DNA of 7,413 nt from Acidobacteriota bacterium (GTDB taxonomy: Bacteria > Acidobacteriota > Terriglobia > Terriglobales > Acidobacteriaceae): positions 1-7,413 of the forward strand of contig JAJXXN010000314.1 of the NCBI GenBank assembly GCA_021781075.1. Reading direction: 5' to 3'. The position numbers and the translations under genes are program-made. The first letter of the stretch is position 1. The number at the start of each line of letters is the position of its first letter. This document shows, piece by piece, positions 1 to 5,650 of this stretch. The notes under the pieces were generated by a model, which worked only from the letters and a program-made list of their open reading frames with translations, was not told where the DNA came from and made no database searches.

Positions 1-548
1 CAAACGGCAGAGGCGCCAACGGGGCGCGGCTATTGGAGCATGGCAGCGTGATGGTGGGCGGCAAGCCGACGGAGTATTTGATACGGCGGCTGCCGGTGAG
101 CACCTTCACGGAGCTGCCTGCGACTGTATCCGCGGAGCTTGAGAAGCGGGAGTGCATGATTCCACAGAGCTATCAGGCCCACCATGCCGAGAATGTGGTG
201 CATGGGAGCTTTGAACGAGCGGGAAGCGTGGATTGGGCGGTGCTTTGCTCGGCGGGCGGAAAAGTGAAGCTGCTGGTGTTTTTTGCCAGTGCGCCGGGCA
301 AGCCGCTGACGCTGGACGAGGCTGACGAAAAGAAATTGTTGCAGGTTCACGACCCGAGCGGTGTGCTGGGCTTTGATTGGGCGCTGGACGCGGCGACGCC
401 CGGGCAGGTGCATGAGGCGCAGGCAGGATTGGAGCACAGGCCGGAGGCTCCGACGCACGATGCCGTGGAATTGACGTGGATAGACCATTGGTCGACGTAC
501 CGGCTGTATGAGCAGGGACGATGGGTTGAGTTGGAGATGCCGGATTGA
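1..548 (+). CDS. Conserved hypothetical protein, 5'-partial
   Basis: The reading frame is open from the left edge of the window to a TGA at 546-548, so the gene probably starts outside. Inside the window the possible starts are TTG at 33 and ATG at 51, but neither has a good ribosome binding site. From the TTG there are 171 residues. I see no membrane segment in the visible part. Notable stretches are TFTELPATVSAELEKREC near residues 24-41, SVDWAVLCSAGGKVKLLVFF near 66-85, and an aromatic-rich C-terminus with TWIDHWSTYRLYEQGRW. This pattern resembles conserved proteins I associate with Acidobacteria, which often carry a secretion signal; the signal, if any, would lie upstream. No enzymatic motif is recognisable and I assign no function. 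It is followed after 61 bases by the thiolase on the same strand, with a palindrome in between, so the two need not be co-transcribed. Confidence 0.75.
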   Translation, partial: NGRGANGARLLEHGSVMVGGKPTEYLIRRLPVSTFTELPATVSAELEKRECMIPQSYQAHHAENVVHGSFERAGSVDWAVLCSAGGKVKLLVFFASAPGKPLTLDEADEKKLLQVHDPSGVLGFDWALDAATPGQVHEAQAGLEHRPEAPTHDAVELTWIDHWSTYRLYEQGRWVELEMPD

Positions 549-557
549 GGGATTCAA

Positions 558-579
558 CTGTCTTGCAGTTGCAAGACAG
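558..579. promoter_or_regulatory. Perfect palindrome upstream of the thiolase gene, candidate operator
   Basis: Two 10-base arms, CTGTCTTGCA at 558-567 and TGCAAGACAG at 570-579, are exact reverse complements separated by GT. A further AAGACA at 584-589 repeats part of the right arm. The element sits 31 bases before the thiolase ATG at 610, in the 61-base gap after the hypothetical gene. Size and symmetry fit an operator for a dimeric repressor of the TetR or GntR type, which often control fatty-acid degradation genes; that role is an inference. As RNA it would form a 9-bp hairpin with a 4-base loop, but no run of T follows, so it is a poor terminator. Confidence 0.45.
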
Positions 580-609
580 GCGTAAGACAACATTGTTCAG
601 GAGAGAGTC

Positions 610-1791
610 ATGCGTGAAGCAGTGATTGTAAGTTCCGTTAGAACGGCTGTGGGGCGCGCGCCCAAGGGGGCGTTGAGCACGACGCGCCCGGATGATCTTG
701 CAGCATTGGCGCTGAAGGGTGCGCTGGGGCGCTTGCCTGCATTGGAGCTGGCGGAGATTGACGACCTGGTGCTGGGTTGCGCGCAGCCCGAGGGAGAGCA
801 GGGCTGGGACGTGGCGCGTTGGGTGGTGTTGCGGGCAGGCTTGCCGGTGGAGGTGTCGGGGATGACGGTCAATCGCCTTTGCGCGTCGGGACTGGAGGCG
901 ATTGCGACGGCGTCGGCGAAGATCCAGGCGGGGAATGCGAGCGTAATTGCCGCCGGGGGCGTGGAGACGATGAGCATGCTGCCCTTTGGCGGGTTGAAGC
1001 CGAGCCCGAACCCATGGTTTGTGGCCAATTACCCGGATTCGCTGATCACGATGGGATTGACCGCGGAGCGCGTGGCGAAGCGGTACGAGGTGAGCCGCGA
1101 GGACCAGGATGCGTTTGCGCTTGAAAGCCACAGGCGCGCGCTGGCGGCACAGGCGGCGGGGAAGTTTGACGGTGAGATTGTGCCGGTGACCTTGACGCGG
1201 ACAGTGCCGGGCAAGGGACGCGGGAAAGTGGAAGTGAAGGAGACGGTTTTTACGGTGGATGAGGGGCCGCGCGCCGACTCGACACTGGAGGCGCTGGGGA
1301 AGTTGAAGCCGGCCTTTGCGGCAACGGGGACGGTGACGGCGGGCAACTCGAGCCAGACGTCGGATGGCGCGGCGATGAGCGTGGTGATGGACGCCAAGCG
1401 CGCGCAAACTCTGGGTTTGAAGCCGCTGGGCCGGTTGATTGCGTATGCGACGGCAGGCTGTTTGCCGGAGGAGATGGGGCTGGGGCCGATTTACGCGGTG
1501 CCGAAGGCGCTGAAGAACGCGGGGCTCAAGTTGAATGATATGGAGGTCATCGAGTTGAATGAGGCGTTTGCCTCGCAGTCGCTGGCGGTAATCCGGACGC
1601 TGGGGTTGGACCCGTCGCGGGTGAATGTGAACGGCGGGGCAATCGCGCTGGGTCATCCGCTGGGTTGCACGGGCGCGAAGCTGACGGCGAGCCTGTTCGC
1701 GGAGCTTGAGCGGCGCAATGCGCGGTATGGGCTGGTGACGATGTGCGTGGGAGGCGGCATGGGTGCTGCGGGGGTGTTTGAGCGGTACTAA
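610..1791 (+). CDS. fadA: Acetyl-CoA C-acyltransferase (3-ketoacyl-CoA thiolase)
   Basis: A complete 393-residue thiolase, the usual length for the family. It should catalyse CoA-dependent cleavage of 3-ketoacyl-CoA to acetyl-CoA and a shortened acyl-CoA, the last step of beta-oxidation, in the cytoplasm. The acyl-accepting cysteine is Cys91 in VNRLCASGLEA. The other active-site elements are NEAF at 317-320, His349 in ALGHPLGCTG and Cys379 in TMCVGGGMGAAG. The N-terminal VIVSSVRTAVGRAPKG and the RYEVSREDQDAFA segment (159-170) resemble the Bacillus subtilis FadA (YusK) type more than biosynthetic acetoacetyl-CoA thiolases, though substrate length cannot be read from sequence. The ATG at 610 follows GGAGAG at 600-605, a good ribosome binding site. 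The usual partner, a FadB-like hydratase/dehydrogenase, is not in the window. A palindrome lies just upstream and a strong terminator just downstream, so this may be the last or only gene of its transcript. Confidence 0.93.
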   Translation: MREAVIVSSVRTAVGRAPKGALSTTRPDDLAALALKGALGRLPALELAEIDDLVLGCAQPEGEQGWDVARWVVLRAGLPVEVSGMTVNRLCASGLEAIATASAKIQAGNASVIAAGGVETMSMLPFGGLKPSPNPWFVANYPDSLITMGLTAERVAKRYEVSREDQDAFALESHRRALAAQAAGKFDGEIVPVTLTRTVPGKGRGKVEVKETVFTVDEGPRADSTLEALGKLKPAFAATGTVTAGNSSQTSDGAAMSVVMDAKRAQTLGLKPLGRLIAYATAGCLPEEMGLGPIYAVPKALKNAGLKLNDMEVIELNEAFASQSLAVIRTLGLDPSRVNVNGGAIALGHPLGCTGAKLTASLFAELERRNARYGLVTMCVGGGMGAAGVFERY

Positions 1792-1816
1792 TCTTTTGTT
1801 CCAACACTAGAAAAGC

Positions 1817-1850
1817 AAAAGGCCGGATTGCTCCGGCCTTTTTTGTTGTT
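1817..1850. terminator. Bidirectional intrinsic terminator between fadA and rpsT
   Basis: The arms GGCCGGA (1821-1827) and TCCGGCC (1832-1838) enclose a TTGC loop. The flanking AAAA (1817-1820) and TTTT (1839-1842) extend the pairing. On the + strand the stem runs into TTTTTTGTTGTTT, terminating fadA. On the - strand it runs into TTTTGCTTTT, terminating rpsT. The two genes converge on this site with 73 bases between their stop codons. Confidence 0.9.
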
Positions 1851-1864
1851 TCAGCTGGATGGGA

Positions 1865-2185
1865 TTACGCTTTGGCCTTTGCCTTTTTTGCGGGCTTGGC
1901 GGCCTTGGGAGCGCCGGTGCCGGATGCCACGGCCTTGAGCCGGGCGTTGAGGCGGCTTTTGTAGCGGCTGGCGGTGTTGTCGTGCAGCACGCCCTTCTGG
2001 ACGCTCTTGTCGAGCAGCGAGACGGTGGCGCGGAACTGGGCCTGCGCGGCGGCGATGTCGCCCTTGGCGAGGGCCTCGCGCAGTGCGCGGAGGCTGGTGC
2101 GTACGCGGGTCGTGTTGGCGCGGTTGACCGCGGTCTTCTTCTCGGTCTGGCGGGCGCGCTTGAGCGCGGAAACGTGATTGGCCAT
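1865..2185 (-). CDS. rpsT: 30S ribosomal protein S20
   Basis: A complete 106-residue protein. S20 binds 16S rRNA early in 30S subunit assembly. The family signature is clear: MANHVSALKRARQTEKKTAV at the start, then NRANTTRVRTSLRALREAL, and SVQKGVLHDNTASRYKSRLNARL near residues 61-83. The protein is highly basic and alpha-helical. It is longer than the Escherichia coli protein (about 87 residues) because of a C-terminal tail of alternating Ala, Lys and Pro, ending KAKAKA, from about residue 88. ATG at 2185 is preceded by AAAGGAAG, a good ribosome binding site. It has its own promoter in the 142-base gap from the upstream hydrolase gene and ends in the shared terminator with fadA. S20 synthesis is often autoregulated at translation; with a predicted leader of about 68 bases this is possible here but not shown. 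Confidence 0.97.
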   Translation of the reverse strand: MANHVSALKRARQTEKKTAVNRANTTRVRTSLRALREALAKGDIAAAQAQFRATVSLLDKSVQKGVLHDNTASRYKSRLNARLKAVASGTGAPKAAKPAKKAKAKA

Positions 2186-2259
2186 GAATCTTCCTTTGAA
2201 TCTTGAACGGGATTTTGCGGCGTCAGATGCAATCAGAGCCGCATCCCTCGCAATTATTG

Positions 2260-2288
2260 AGTTTATCGGAAAGGGGGCGTGGGGTCAA
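2260..2288 (-). promoter_or_regulatory. Sigma70-type promoter of rpsT
   Basis: Read on the - strand, TTGACC (2288-2283, five of six consensus bases) is followed by a 17-base spacer and TAAACT (2265-2260, four of six). Transcription would start near 2253, giving a leader of about 68 bases before the rpsT ATG. This is the best-matching promoter in the window. Confidence 0.6.
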
Positions 2289-2327
2289 ACAGGGATCCGG
2301 GCTCAGGATAGGGCGTTCAATACGAAT

Positions 2328-3128
2328 TCAGGGAATTTGATTGACTGCGAGGAATTTCTGGATTTCATCGAGGACGCGTGCGGGCTGTTCGCGGTGGGGG
2401 ATGTGGCCGCAATTTTCCAGCAGGATGAATCGCGACGGGCCGCCGAGGTTACGCAGGATGCGGGTGGGGTGCTCCACGGTCCCGTATTCGTCGCTGTCGC
2501 CGTGGAGGACCAGGGCGGGGCAGTGGACCTGGGCGAGTTCCGAGTCGAGCGACCAGCGTGAGTATTGCGGGTCGAGCCAGGTATCAAGCCATGCGCCCAG
2601 CGCCCAGGCGGCTTTGTCGCCGTGGTAGCGCGCAAGGCGCTCCAACTGGCCCGGCTTGCTGAAGGCCACGCGTGCCGCGCGGACGCCGTTCAGCGTGGAT
2701 TCTTCAACGTAGCTCTGCGCCGACTCAGCGATGACGGCGCGGCAGCGGGAGCCCAGGGCGGCGGCGGTGGAGATGGCCATGGCGCCGCCGACGCTGTGCC
2801 CGAAGGCGATGATTTGGCCGAGGCCGAGCGCCTGGCAAAGGAGCGGGGCGATGTGGTGGCCTTCATCGCGAATGAAGGTGAAGGAGAGTTTTCCGGGGTG
2901 AGGGTCGGAGCGCCCGAAGCCGAGGCGGTCATAGGCGATGACGGGCAGGGAGGTGAGTCGGGCAAGTTTTGCCGGGAGGTCGCGCCAGAGCTCGACGGAG
3001 CCGATGGAATCGTGGAAGAGCAGGAAGGCCGGCGCATTGGCGCGGTTAGAGCCATCAGGGAGCCATTCATGGGAGAAGAGTGTGCCGTTGGGGGTATGGA
3101 CGTGGTGGTCGAGCTCTTGGAGTTTCAT
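2328..3128 (-). CDS. Alpha/beta hydrolase fold protein
   Basis: A 266-residue protein with a typical alpha/beta hydrolase layout and length. The predicted nucleophile is Ser112 in the elbow AFGHSVGGAM (108-117). The acid is probably Asp211 or Asp213 in LVLHGDSDEYG, and the base is His242 in ENCGHIPHRE. The usual oxyanion-hole HG motif appears as FHDSIGS (38-44). A short helical cap lies around residues 140-195 (ESTLNGVRAARVAFSKPGQ). No signal peptide is visible, so it is likely cytoplasmic. Substrate cannot be predicted: esterase, C-C bond hydrolase, haloperoxidase-like and lipase-like members share these features. The start at ATG 3128 gives the expected N-terminal strand before PNGTLFSHEW; no ribosome binding site precedes it, but a TAAAAT box lies 13-18 bases upstream, suggesting a very short leader. 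It reads in the same direction as rpsT, but rpsT has its own promoter. Confidence 0.88.
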   Translation of the reverse strand: MKLQELDHHVHTPNGTLFSHEWLPDGSNRANAPAFLLFHDSIGSVELWRDLPAKLARLTSLPVIAYDRLGFGRSDPHPGKLSFTFIRDEGHHIAPLLCQALGLGQIIAFGHSVGGAMAISTAAALGSRCRAVIAESAQSYVEESTLNGVRAARVAFSKPGQLERLARYHGDKAAWALGAWLDTWLDPQYSRWSLDSELAQVHCPALVLHGDSDEYGTVEHPTRILRNLGGPSRFILLENCGHIPHREQPARVLDEIQKFLAVNQIP

Positions 3129-3140
3129 GGCGCAGGATTC

Positions 3141-3146
3141 ATTTTA
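3141..3146 (-). promoter_or_regulatory. Candidate -10 box of the alpha/beta hydrolase gene
   Basis: Read on the - strand, TAAAAT (five of six consensus bases) ends 12 bases before the ATG at 3128, predicting a leader of about 6 bases. No convincing -35 box lies at the correct distance; the upstream DNA is C-rich. The call depends on one hexamer and is weak. Confidence 0.3.
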
Positions 3147-3230
3147 CTGACCGGGGGAGCGGGGAGGCGGGCGGAACCAAGGTGGTCAACGTGGTGGTGG
3201 CGAATTCATCAACCTTTTTGAATTGGGAGA

Positions 3231-3259
3231 TTGACGGGGGCGGCGTGGGGCGTTACTCT
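3231..3259 (+). promoter_or_regulatory. Candidate promoter of the phoH leader or of a small RNA
   Basis: TTGACG (3231-3236, five of six consensus bases) is followed by a 17-base spacer and TACTCT (3254-3259, only three of six). Transcription would start near 3266. That would give phoH a leader of about 230 bases, or a small RNA of about 90 bases if the downstream hairpin terminates. Confidence 0.3.
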
Positions 3260-3494
3260 CACGGCAGACAAGGACTTGGTCGCCAAAGCCAATCCGCTCC
3301 CAACTGCACCAGCCGAGGGCTGCGCGAGTTTTGCGCCGCCCTCGAAGTGTTTTTGGGTGCGGGCCAGCGGCAGGCGGCTTTTGCCGGAAACGCGCAGCTT
3401 TTTCACCATCGGGCAAAGTTCAGGGCAGCAGGCCGATGGTAATCTCAGGGATATGTAGACGGCCGCCCGCCGCGCGGGCGTACTGGGGGTAGCT
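3260..3494 (+). other. Gene-free structured leader upstream of phoH
   Basis: No credible gene occupies 3129-3494. The + strand contains several inverted repeats. (a) GGCAGAC (3263-3269) can pair with GTCGCC (3279-3284). (b) CAGCC (3310-3314) pairs with GGCTG (3318-3322), and this overlaps the left arm of the terminator-like hairpin at 3314-3344. (c) ACCATCGG (3405-3412) pairs with CCGATGGT (3433-3440). (d) CGCCCGC (3464-3470) pairs with GCGGGCG (3474-3480), directly upstream of the GGGGG that may serve as the phoH ribosome binding site. Mutually exclusive pairing in (b) is what an attenuator would look like. A small open frame (ATG 3436 to TAG 3492, 18 codons) ends two bases before the proposed phoH start. 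Whether the region is an untranslated leader, a small RNA or plain spacer is unknown. Confidence 0.35.
3314..3354 (+). terminator. Terminator-like hairpin in the phoH leader
   Basis: CGAGGGC (3314-3320) pairs with GCCCTCG (3338-3344). After a T/C mismatch, GCGC (3322-3325) pairs with GCGC (3333-3336), leaving a 7-base loop. A run of five T follows at 3350-3354, separated from the stem by five bases, which weakens it as a terminator. There is no T run on the other strand side, so it reads as + strand oriented. It could be an attenuator for phoH or the end of a small RNA. Confidence 0.4.
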
Positions 3495-4523
3495 CTGAAG
3501 ACGAAACTGGAGATCACGCCGAACCTGGAGCCGCTGTTTGGGACTCGCGATGAAAACCTGCGATTGATGGAAGACAAGCTGGGGGTACGGATCGACCTGC
3601 GCTCGGACGCGGTGCATGTGGAGGGACCGGAAGAGGGAGTGGAGACGGTCCGCCGGATTTTTGAGGATTTTGAGGCGTTGCGGAAGATGGGGATCAACCC
3701 GCACAATGGCGAGCTGAACGGGATGCTGCACCTGGTGGTTGCGGACGCAGGAATGACGCTGCGGAAGCTGGCGGAGAGCGGGAAGCAGCGCTCGCATGGG
3801 ACCAAACGGATGGTGCAGCCCCGGAGTGTGAACCAGCGGGTATACCTTGAGGCGATTGAAGAGCACGACATGACCTTCGGCGTGGGGCCGGCGGGCACGG
3901 GGAAGACGTATTTGGCTGTGGCAATGGCGGTGAGCGCGCTGAATGCGAAGAAGGTGAGCCGGATCGTGCTGGTTCGCCCGGCGGTTGAGGCGGGCGAGAA
4001 GCTGGGCTTTTTGCCGGGGAGTTTGCAGGAGAAGGTGGACCCGTACCTGCGGCCTCTTTATGATGCGCTGTTTGACATGCTGGAGCCGGAGCGCGTGGAG
4101 AAGATGCTGGAGAAGGGCGTGATCGAGGTTGCGCCGCTGGCCTTCATGCGCGGGCGGACGCTCAATGACGCGTTCATCATCATGGACGAGGCGCAAAACA
4201 CGACCATCGAGCAGATGAAGATGTTTTTGACGCGCCTGGGGAACAACTCAAAGGCGGTGATCACGGGCGACATCACGCAGATTGACCTGCCGAACCCGCG
4301 GCGGTCGGGGCTGGTGGACGCAATCAACATCCTCGACGGGGTGGATGGGATCCGCTTCTGCCATTTTGAGGAGGCGGATGTGGTGCGCCATGCGCTGGTG
4401 CAGCGGATCGTGCGGGCGTATGAGGCGGCGAAGCCACAACAGCAGAACCTGCCGCTTGAAATGGGCGAGGGGAACCCGATGGAACTTGGCGGCGCGGAGC
4501 GGCCGGGCATGAAGACGCAGTAG
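3495..4523 (+). CDS. phoH: PhoH-family ATPase
   Basis: PhoH-like cytoplasmic nucleotide-binding protein. The family (PhoH/YbeZ) is related to the helicase core of SF1 enzymes and works near YbeY in rRNA maturation. Walker A is GPAGTGKT at about 131-138 and Walker B is AFIIMDEAQNTT at about 226-237, followed by FLTRLGNNSKAVITGDITQIDLP. A small KH-like N-terminal domain precedes the ATPase. Start choice: ATG 3567 and TTG 3564 would cut off the family-like segment LEITPNLEPLFGTRDENLRL. The frame is open from 3459 but has no ATG, GTG or TTG upstream of 3564. CTG at 3495, five bases after GGGGG (3485-3489), gives 342 residues, a normal family length, and begins where related proteins begin in my recollection. 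The start is therefore inferred. ybeY follows after 96 bases, behind a hairpin terminator. Confidence 0.92.
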   Translation: MKTKLEITPNLEPLFGTRDENLRLMEDKLGVRIDLRSDAVHVEGPEEGVETVRRIFEDFEALRKMGINPHNGELNGMLHLVVADAGMTLRKLAESGKQRSHGTKRMVQPRSVNQRVYLEAIEEHDMTFGVGPAGTGKTYLAVAMAVSALNAKKVSRIVLVRPAVEAGEKLGFLPGSLQEKVDPYLRPLYDALFDMLEPERVEKMLEKGVIEVAPLAFMRGRTLNDAFIIMDEAQNTTIEQMKMFLTRLGNNSKAVITGDITQIDLPNPRRSGLVDAINILDGVDGIRFCHFEEADVVRHALVQRIVRAYEAAKPQQQNLPLEMGEGNPMELGGAERPGMKTQ

Positions 4524-4545
4524 GCGGAATTACGGTTGAAAGCGG

Positions 4546-4576
4546 AGCGGCGTGCCCTCGATGGCACGCCGCTTTT
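4546..4576 (+). terminator. Hairpin terminator after phoH
   Basis: AGCGGCGTGCC (4546-4556) and GGCACGCCGCT (4563-4573) form a perfect 11-bp stem with a six-base loop, 23 bases after the phoH stop. The following T run is short (TTTT at 4573-4576, the first T paired). Termination may be partial, allowing some read-through into ybeY. Confidence 0.7.
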
Positions 4577-4579
4577 GCA

Positions 4580-4607
4580 TTGAAAGAAATCCGAATCGAG
4601 CTACACT
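4580..4607 (+). promoter_or_regulatory. Candidate promoter of ybeY
   Basis: TTGAAA (4580-4585, five of six consensus bases), a 16-base spacer and TACACT (4602-4607, four of six). It lies between the phoH terminator and the ybeY start. Transcription would begin near 4614, only about six bases before the ATG at 4620, so the message would be nearly leaderless. Confidence 0.5.
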
Positions 4608-4619
4608 TAAAACAAAGCA

Positions 4620-5144
4620 ATGATACTTGCAGATCCAGGGCTTCAACGAATCGGAAATACTGCGCTGCCGCAACGATTGCCAAGGCTGCGCGTATTGGAG
4701 GGTTTTATCAAAACCGCGCGGCGCGCGGCCGGGTTGCGCGGCGAGGTGAACGTGTTGTTGACGACGGACGCGCACCAGAGGGCGCTGAACAAGAAGTTCC
4801 GGGGCAAGGCGAAGACGACGGATGTGCTTTCGTTTCCGGCGTTGCCGGATGCGGGCTATGCGGGGGACCTGTCAATCAGCCTTCCGGTGGCGCGCAGGCA
4901 GGCCGAGGAGCACGGGCACGCGCTGATGACGGAGTTGAAAATTTTAATCCTTCATGGCGTTCTGCATCTTGCCGGTTATGACCATGAGACCGATGGCGGG
5001 GAGATGGCGGCGTTGGAGGAGACTCTGCGGGCGAAGTTGAAGCTGCCGGCGGGCCTCATCGGCCGCGCCACTCGGCGGCGGTCAACTCCCAAATCTCCGA
5101 CGCCGCCGGGCCGCCGACGTAGTGGCGCAGTTCTTGGCCGATGA
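4620..5144 (+). CDS. ybeY: Endoribonuclease YbeY, 16S rRNA maturation factor
   Basis: A zinc-dependent single-strand endoribonuclease of the UPF0054 family, which matures the 3' end of 16S rRNA and supports 70S quality control. The metal site is intact: LHGVLHLAGYDHE at 111-123 supplies His112, His116 and His122. The conserved Arg61 region is KKFRGKAKTTDVLSFP (58-73), and GDLSISLPVA follows at 82-91. The family core ends near residue 148 (LPAGLIG). The remaining 26 residues, rich in Arg, Pro and Ser, are an unusual tail encoded antisense to the end of the GNAT gene. Total length is 174 residues, somewhat above the usual 150-160. The ATG at 4620 gives the MIL start I expect, yet no ribosome binding site precedes it; a promoter ends about 12 bases upstream. 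Its neighbours phoH and era are its usual genomic companions. Confidence 0.94.
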   Translation: MILADPGLQRIGNTALPQRLPRLRVLEGFIKTARRAAGLRGEVNVLLTTDAHQRALNKKFRGKAKTTDVLSFPALPDAGYAGDLSISLPVARRQAEEHGHALMTELKILILHGVLHLAGYDHETDGGEMAALEETLRAKLKLPAGLIGRATRRRSTPKSPTPPGRRRSGAVLGR

Positions 5145-5147
5145 GGC
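5053..5147. repeat. 12-bp inverted repeat at the ybeY/GNAT 3' ends
   Basis: GCCTCATCGGCC (5053-5064) and GGCCGATGAGGC (5136-5147) are exact reverse complements, 71 bases apart. Each arm carries the TGA stop codon of one gene: ybeY in the right arm (5142-5144), GNAT in the left arm read on the - strand (5058-5056). Both genes therefore finish with the same bases and encode Gly-Arg-stop. Confidence 0.8.
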
Positions 5148-5604
5148 GCATGCCCTGCCGCTGGCTGATTTTGCGCGAGGCGGTGTTGGCCGCGGATTTT
5201 GAGACGCGCAATACATCAAAGCCGAGAACATTAAACCAGTAATCATTGGCCCAGTCTGCGGCTTCGCTCATCAGCCCTTGGCCGTGGTAGTCGAGGCCGA
5301 GCCAGAACCCGCGGTTGTTCGCTTCTGCGCGCACCAGGCTGATGGCGCCGATGATTTCATCCGGCGCGGAGTTGAGGCGCAGTCCCCAGTGCCATTCATC
5401 GCCGCGCTCGATTGCCGGCAGCGCATGACCGCGAAGAAAATTTTCGGCACCATCGGGCGGATAAGGCCACGGAATGCGATTGTGCAGGTGGCGGACAATC
5501 TCCCAGTGGGGAAAGATCTGCTGAATCCGAGGCGCATCCTCGATCGCCAGTGGTCGCAGCACTAGGCGTGCGGTGTCGCCGCCGAGGATCGCCGAATGCG
5601 TCAT
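5056..5604 (-). CDS. GNAT-family N-acetyltransferase (RimJ/RimL-like)
   Basis: A 182-residue acetyltransferase that should transfer acetyl from acetyl-CoA to an amine. It has the RimJ/RimL-like order: TARLVLRPLAIEDAPRIQQI at 11-30, strand GAISLVR at 86-92, RGFWLGLDYHGQGLMSEA at 98-115 holding the acetyl-CoA loop (HGQGLM in place of the more usual RGxGxA), then SKSAANTASRKISQRQGM at 135-152 and the terminal strand SEIWELTAAEWR. The target may be a protein N-terminus, a small molecule or an antibiotic; the sequence does not decide. I chose ATG 5604 over TTG 5619 because an extended -10 box lies between them. The gene lies on the opposite strand inside the phoH-ybeY-era series, overlaps the last 89 bases of ybeY tail to tail, and diverges from era with 46 bases between. 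Placement beside rRNA maturation genes is suggestive but not evidence of a ribosomal substrate. Confidence 0.9.
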   Translation of the reverse strand: MTHSAILGGDTARLVLRPLAIEDAPRIQQIFPHWEIVRHLHNRIPWPYPPDGAENFLRGHALPAIERGDEWHWGLRLNSAPDEIIGAISLVRAEANNRGFWLGLDYHGQGLMSEAADWANDYWFNVLGFDVLRVSKSAANTASRKISQRQGMRLIGQELRHYVGGPAASEIWELTAAEWRGR

Positions 5605-5631
5605 GGCAAATGATAGCAATTAGGCGATAAT
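5603..5631 (+). promoter_or_regulatory. Candidate promoter of era
   Basis: ATGGCA (5603-5608, four of six consensus bases), a 17-base spacer and GATAAT (5626-5631, five of six). Transcription would start near 5638, leaving about 13 bases to the TTG start at 5651, enough to include the GGGAAGGGA ribosome binding site. The element overlaps the GNAT promoter and start codon on the other strand, so the two genes might compete. Confidence 0.4.
5610..5618 (-). promoter_or_regulatory. Extended -10 promoter element of the GNAT gene
   Basis: Read on the - strand, TGCTATCAT (5618-5610) matches the extended -10 pattern TGnTATAAT with one mismatch. Transcription would start about six to seven bases later, at or beside the A of the ATG at 5604, predicting a leaderless message. 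No ribosome binding site is visible. Confidence 0.4.
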
Positions 5632-5650
5632 CAAAGGGAAGGGAATTCAC

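Noticed and set aside
558..579. Palindrome as a transcription terminator for the first gene
   Set aside because: The hairpin is good, but no T run follows on the + strand, and the next gene begins 31 bases later on the same strand.
106..1656. Long open frame on the - strand, about 516 codons, opposite the hypothetical gene and fadA
   Set aside because: Its product is Arg/His/Pro-rich with no family resemblance. It lies antisense to an unmistakable thiolase and is explained by GC-rich codon bias.
3260..3330. c-di-GMP-I (GEMM) riboswitch
   Set aside because: Only short similarities to the core are visible. The conserved GGCAAACC and GACGCAAAGCC parts are altered, the tetraloop and receptor are not recognisable, and the predicted start site lies inside it. 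Kept only as a remark in the leader finding.
3231..3458. 75-codon open frame on the + strand in the gap before phoH
   Set aside because: It is in the same frame as phoH but ends in TAG at 3456. The composition is not protein-like, it lacks a ribosome binding site, and its TTG coincides with the candidate -35 box.
3420..4196. Open frame on the - strand opposite phoH, about 258 codons
   Set aside because: Antisense to the conserved PhoH ATPase core, with a low-complexity basic product and no recognisable motif.
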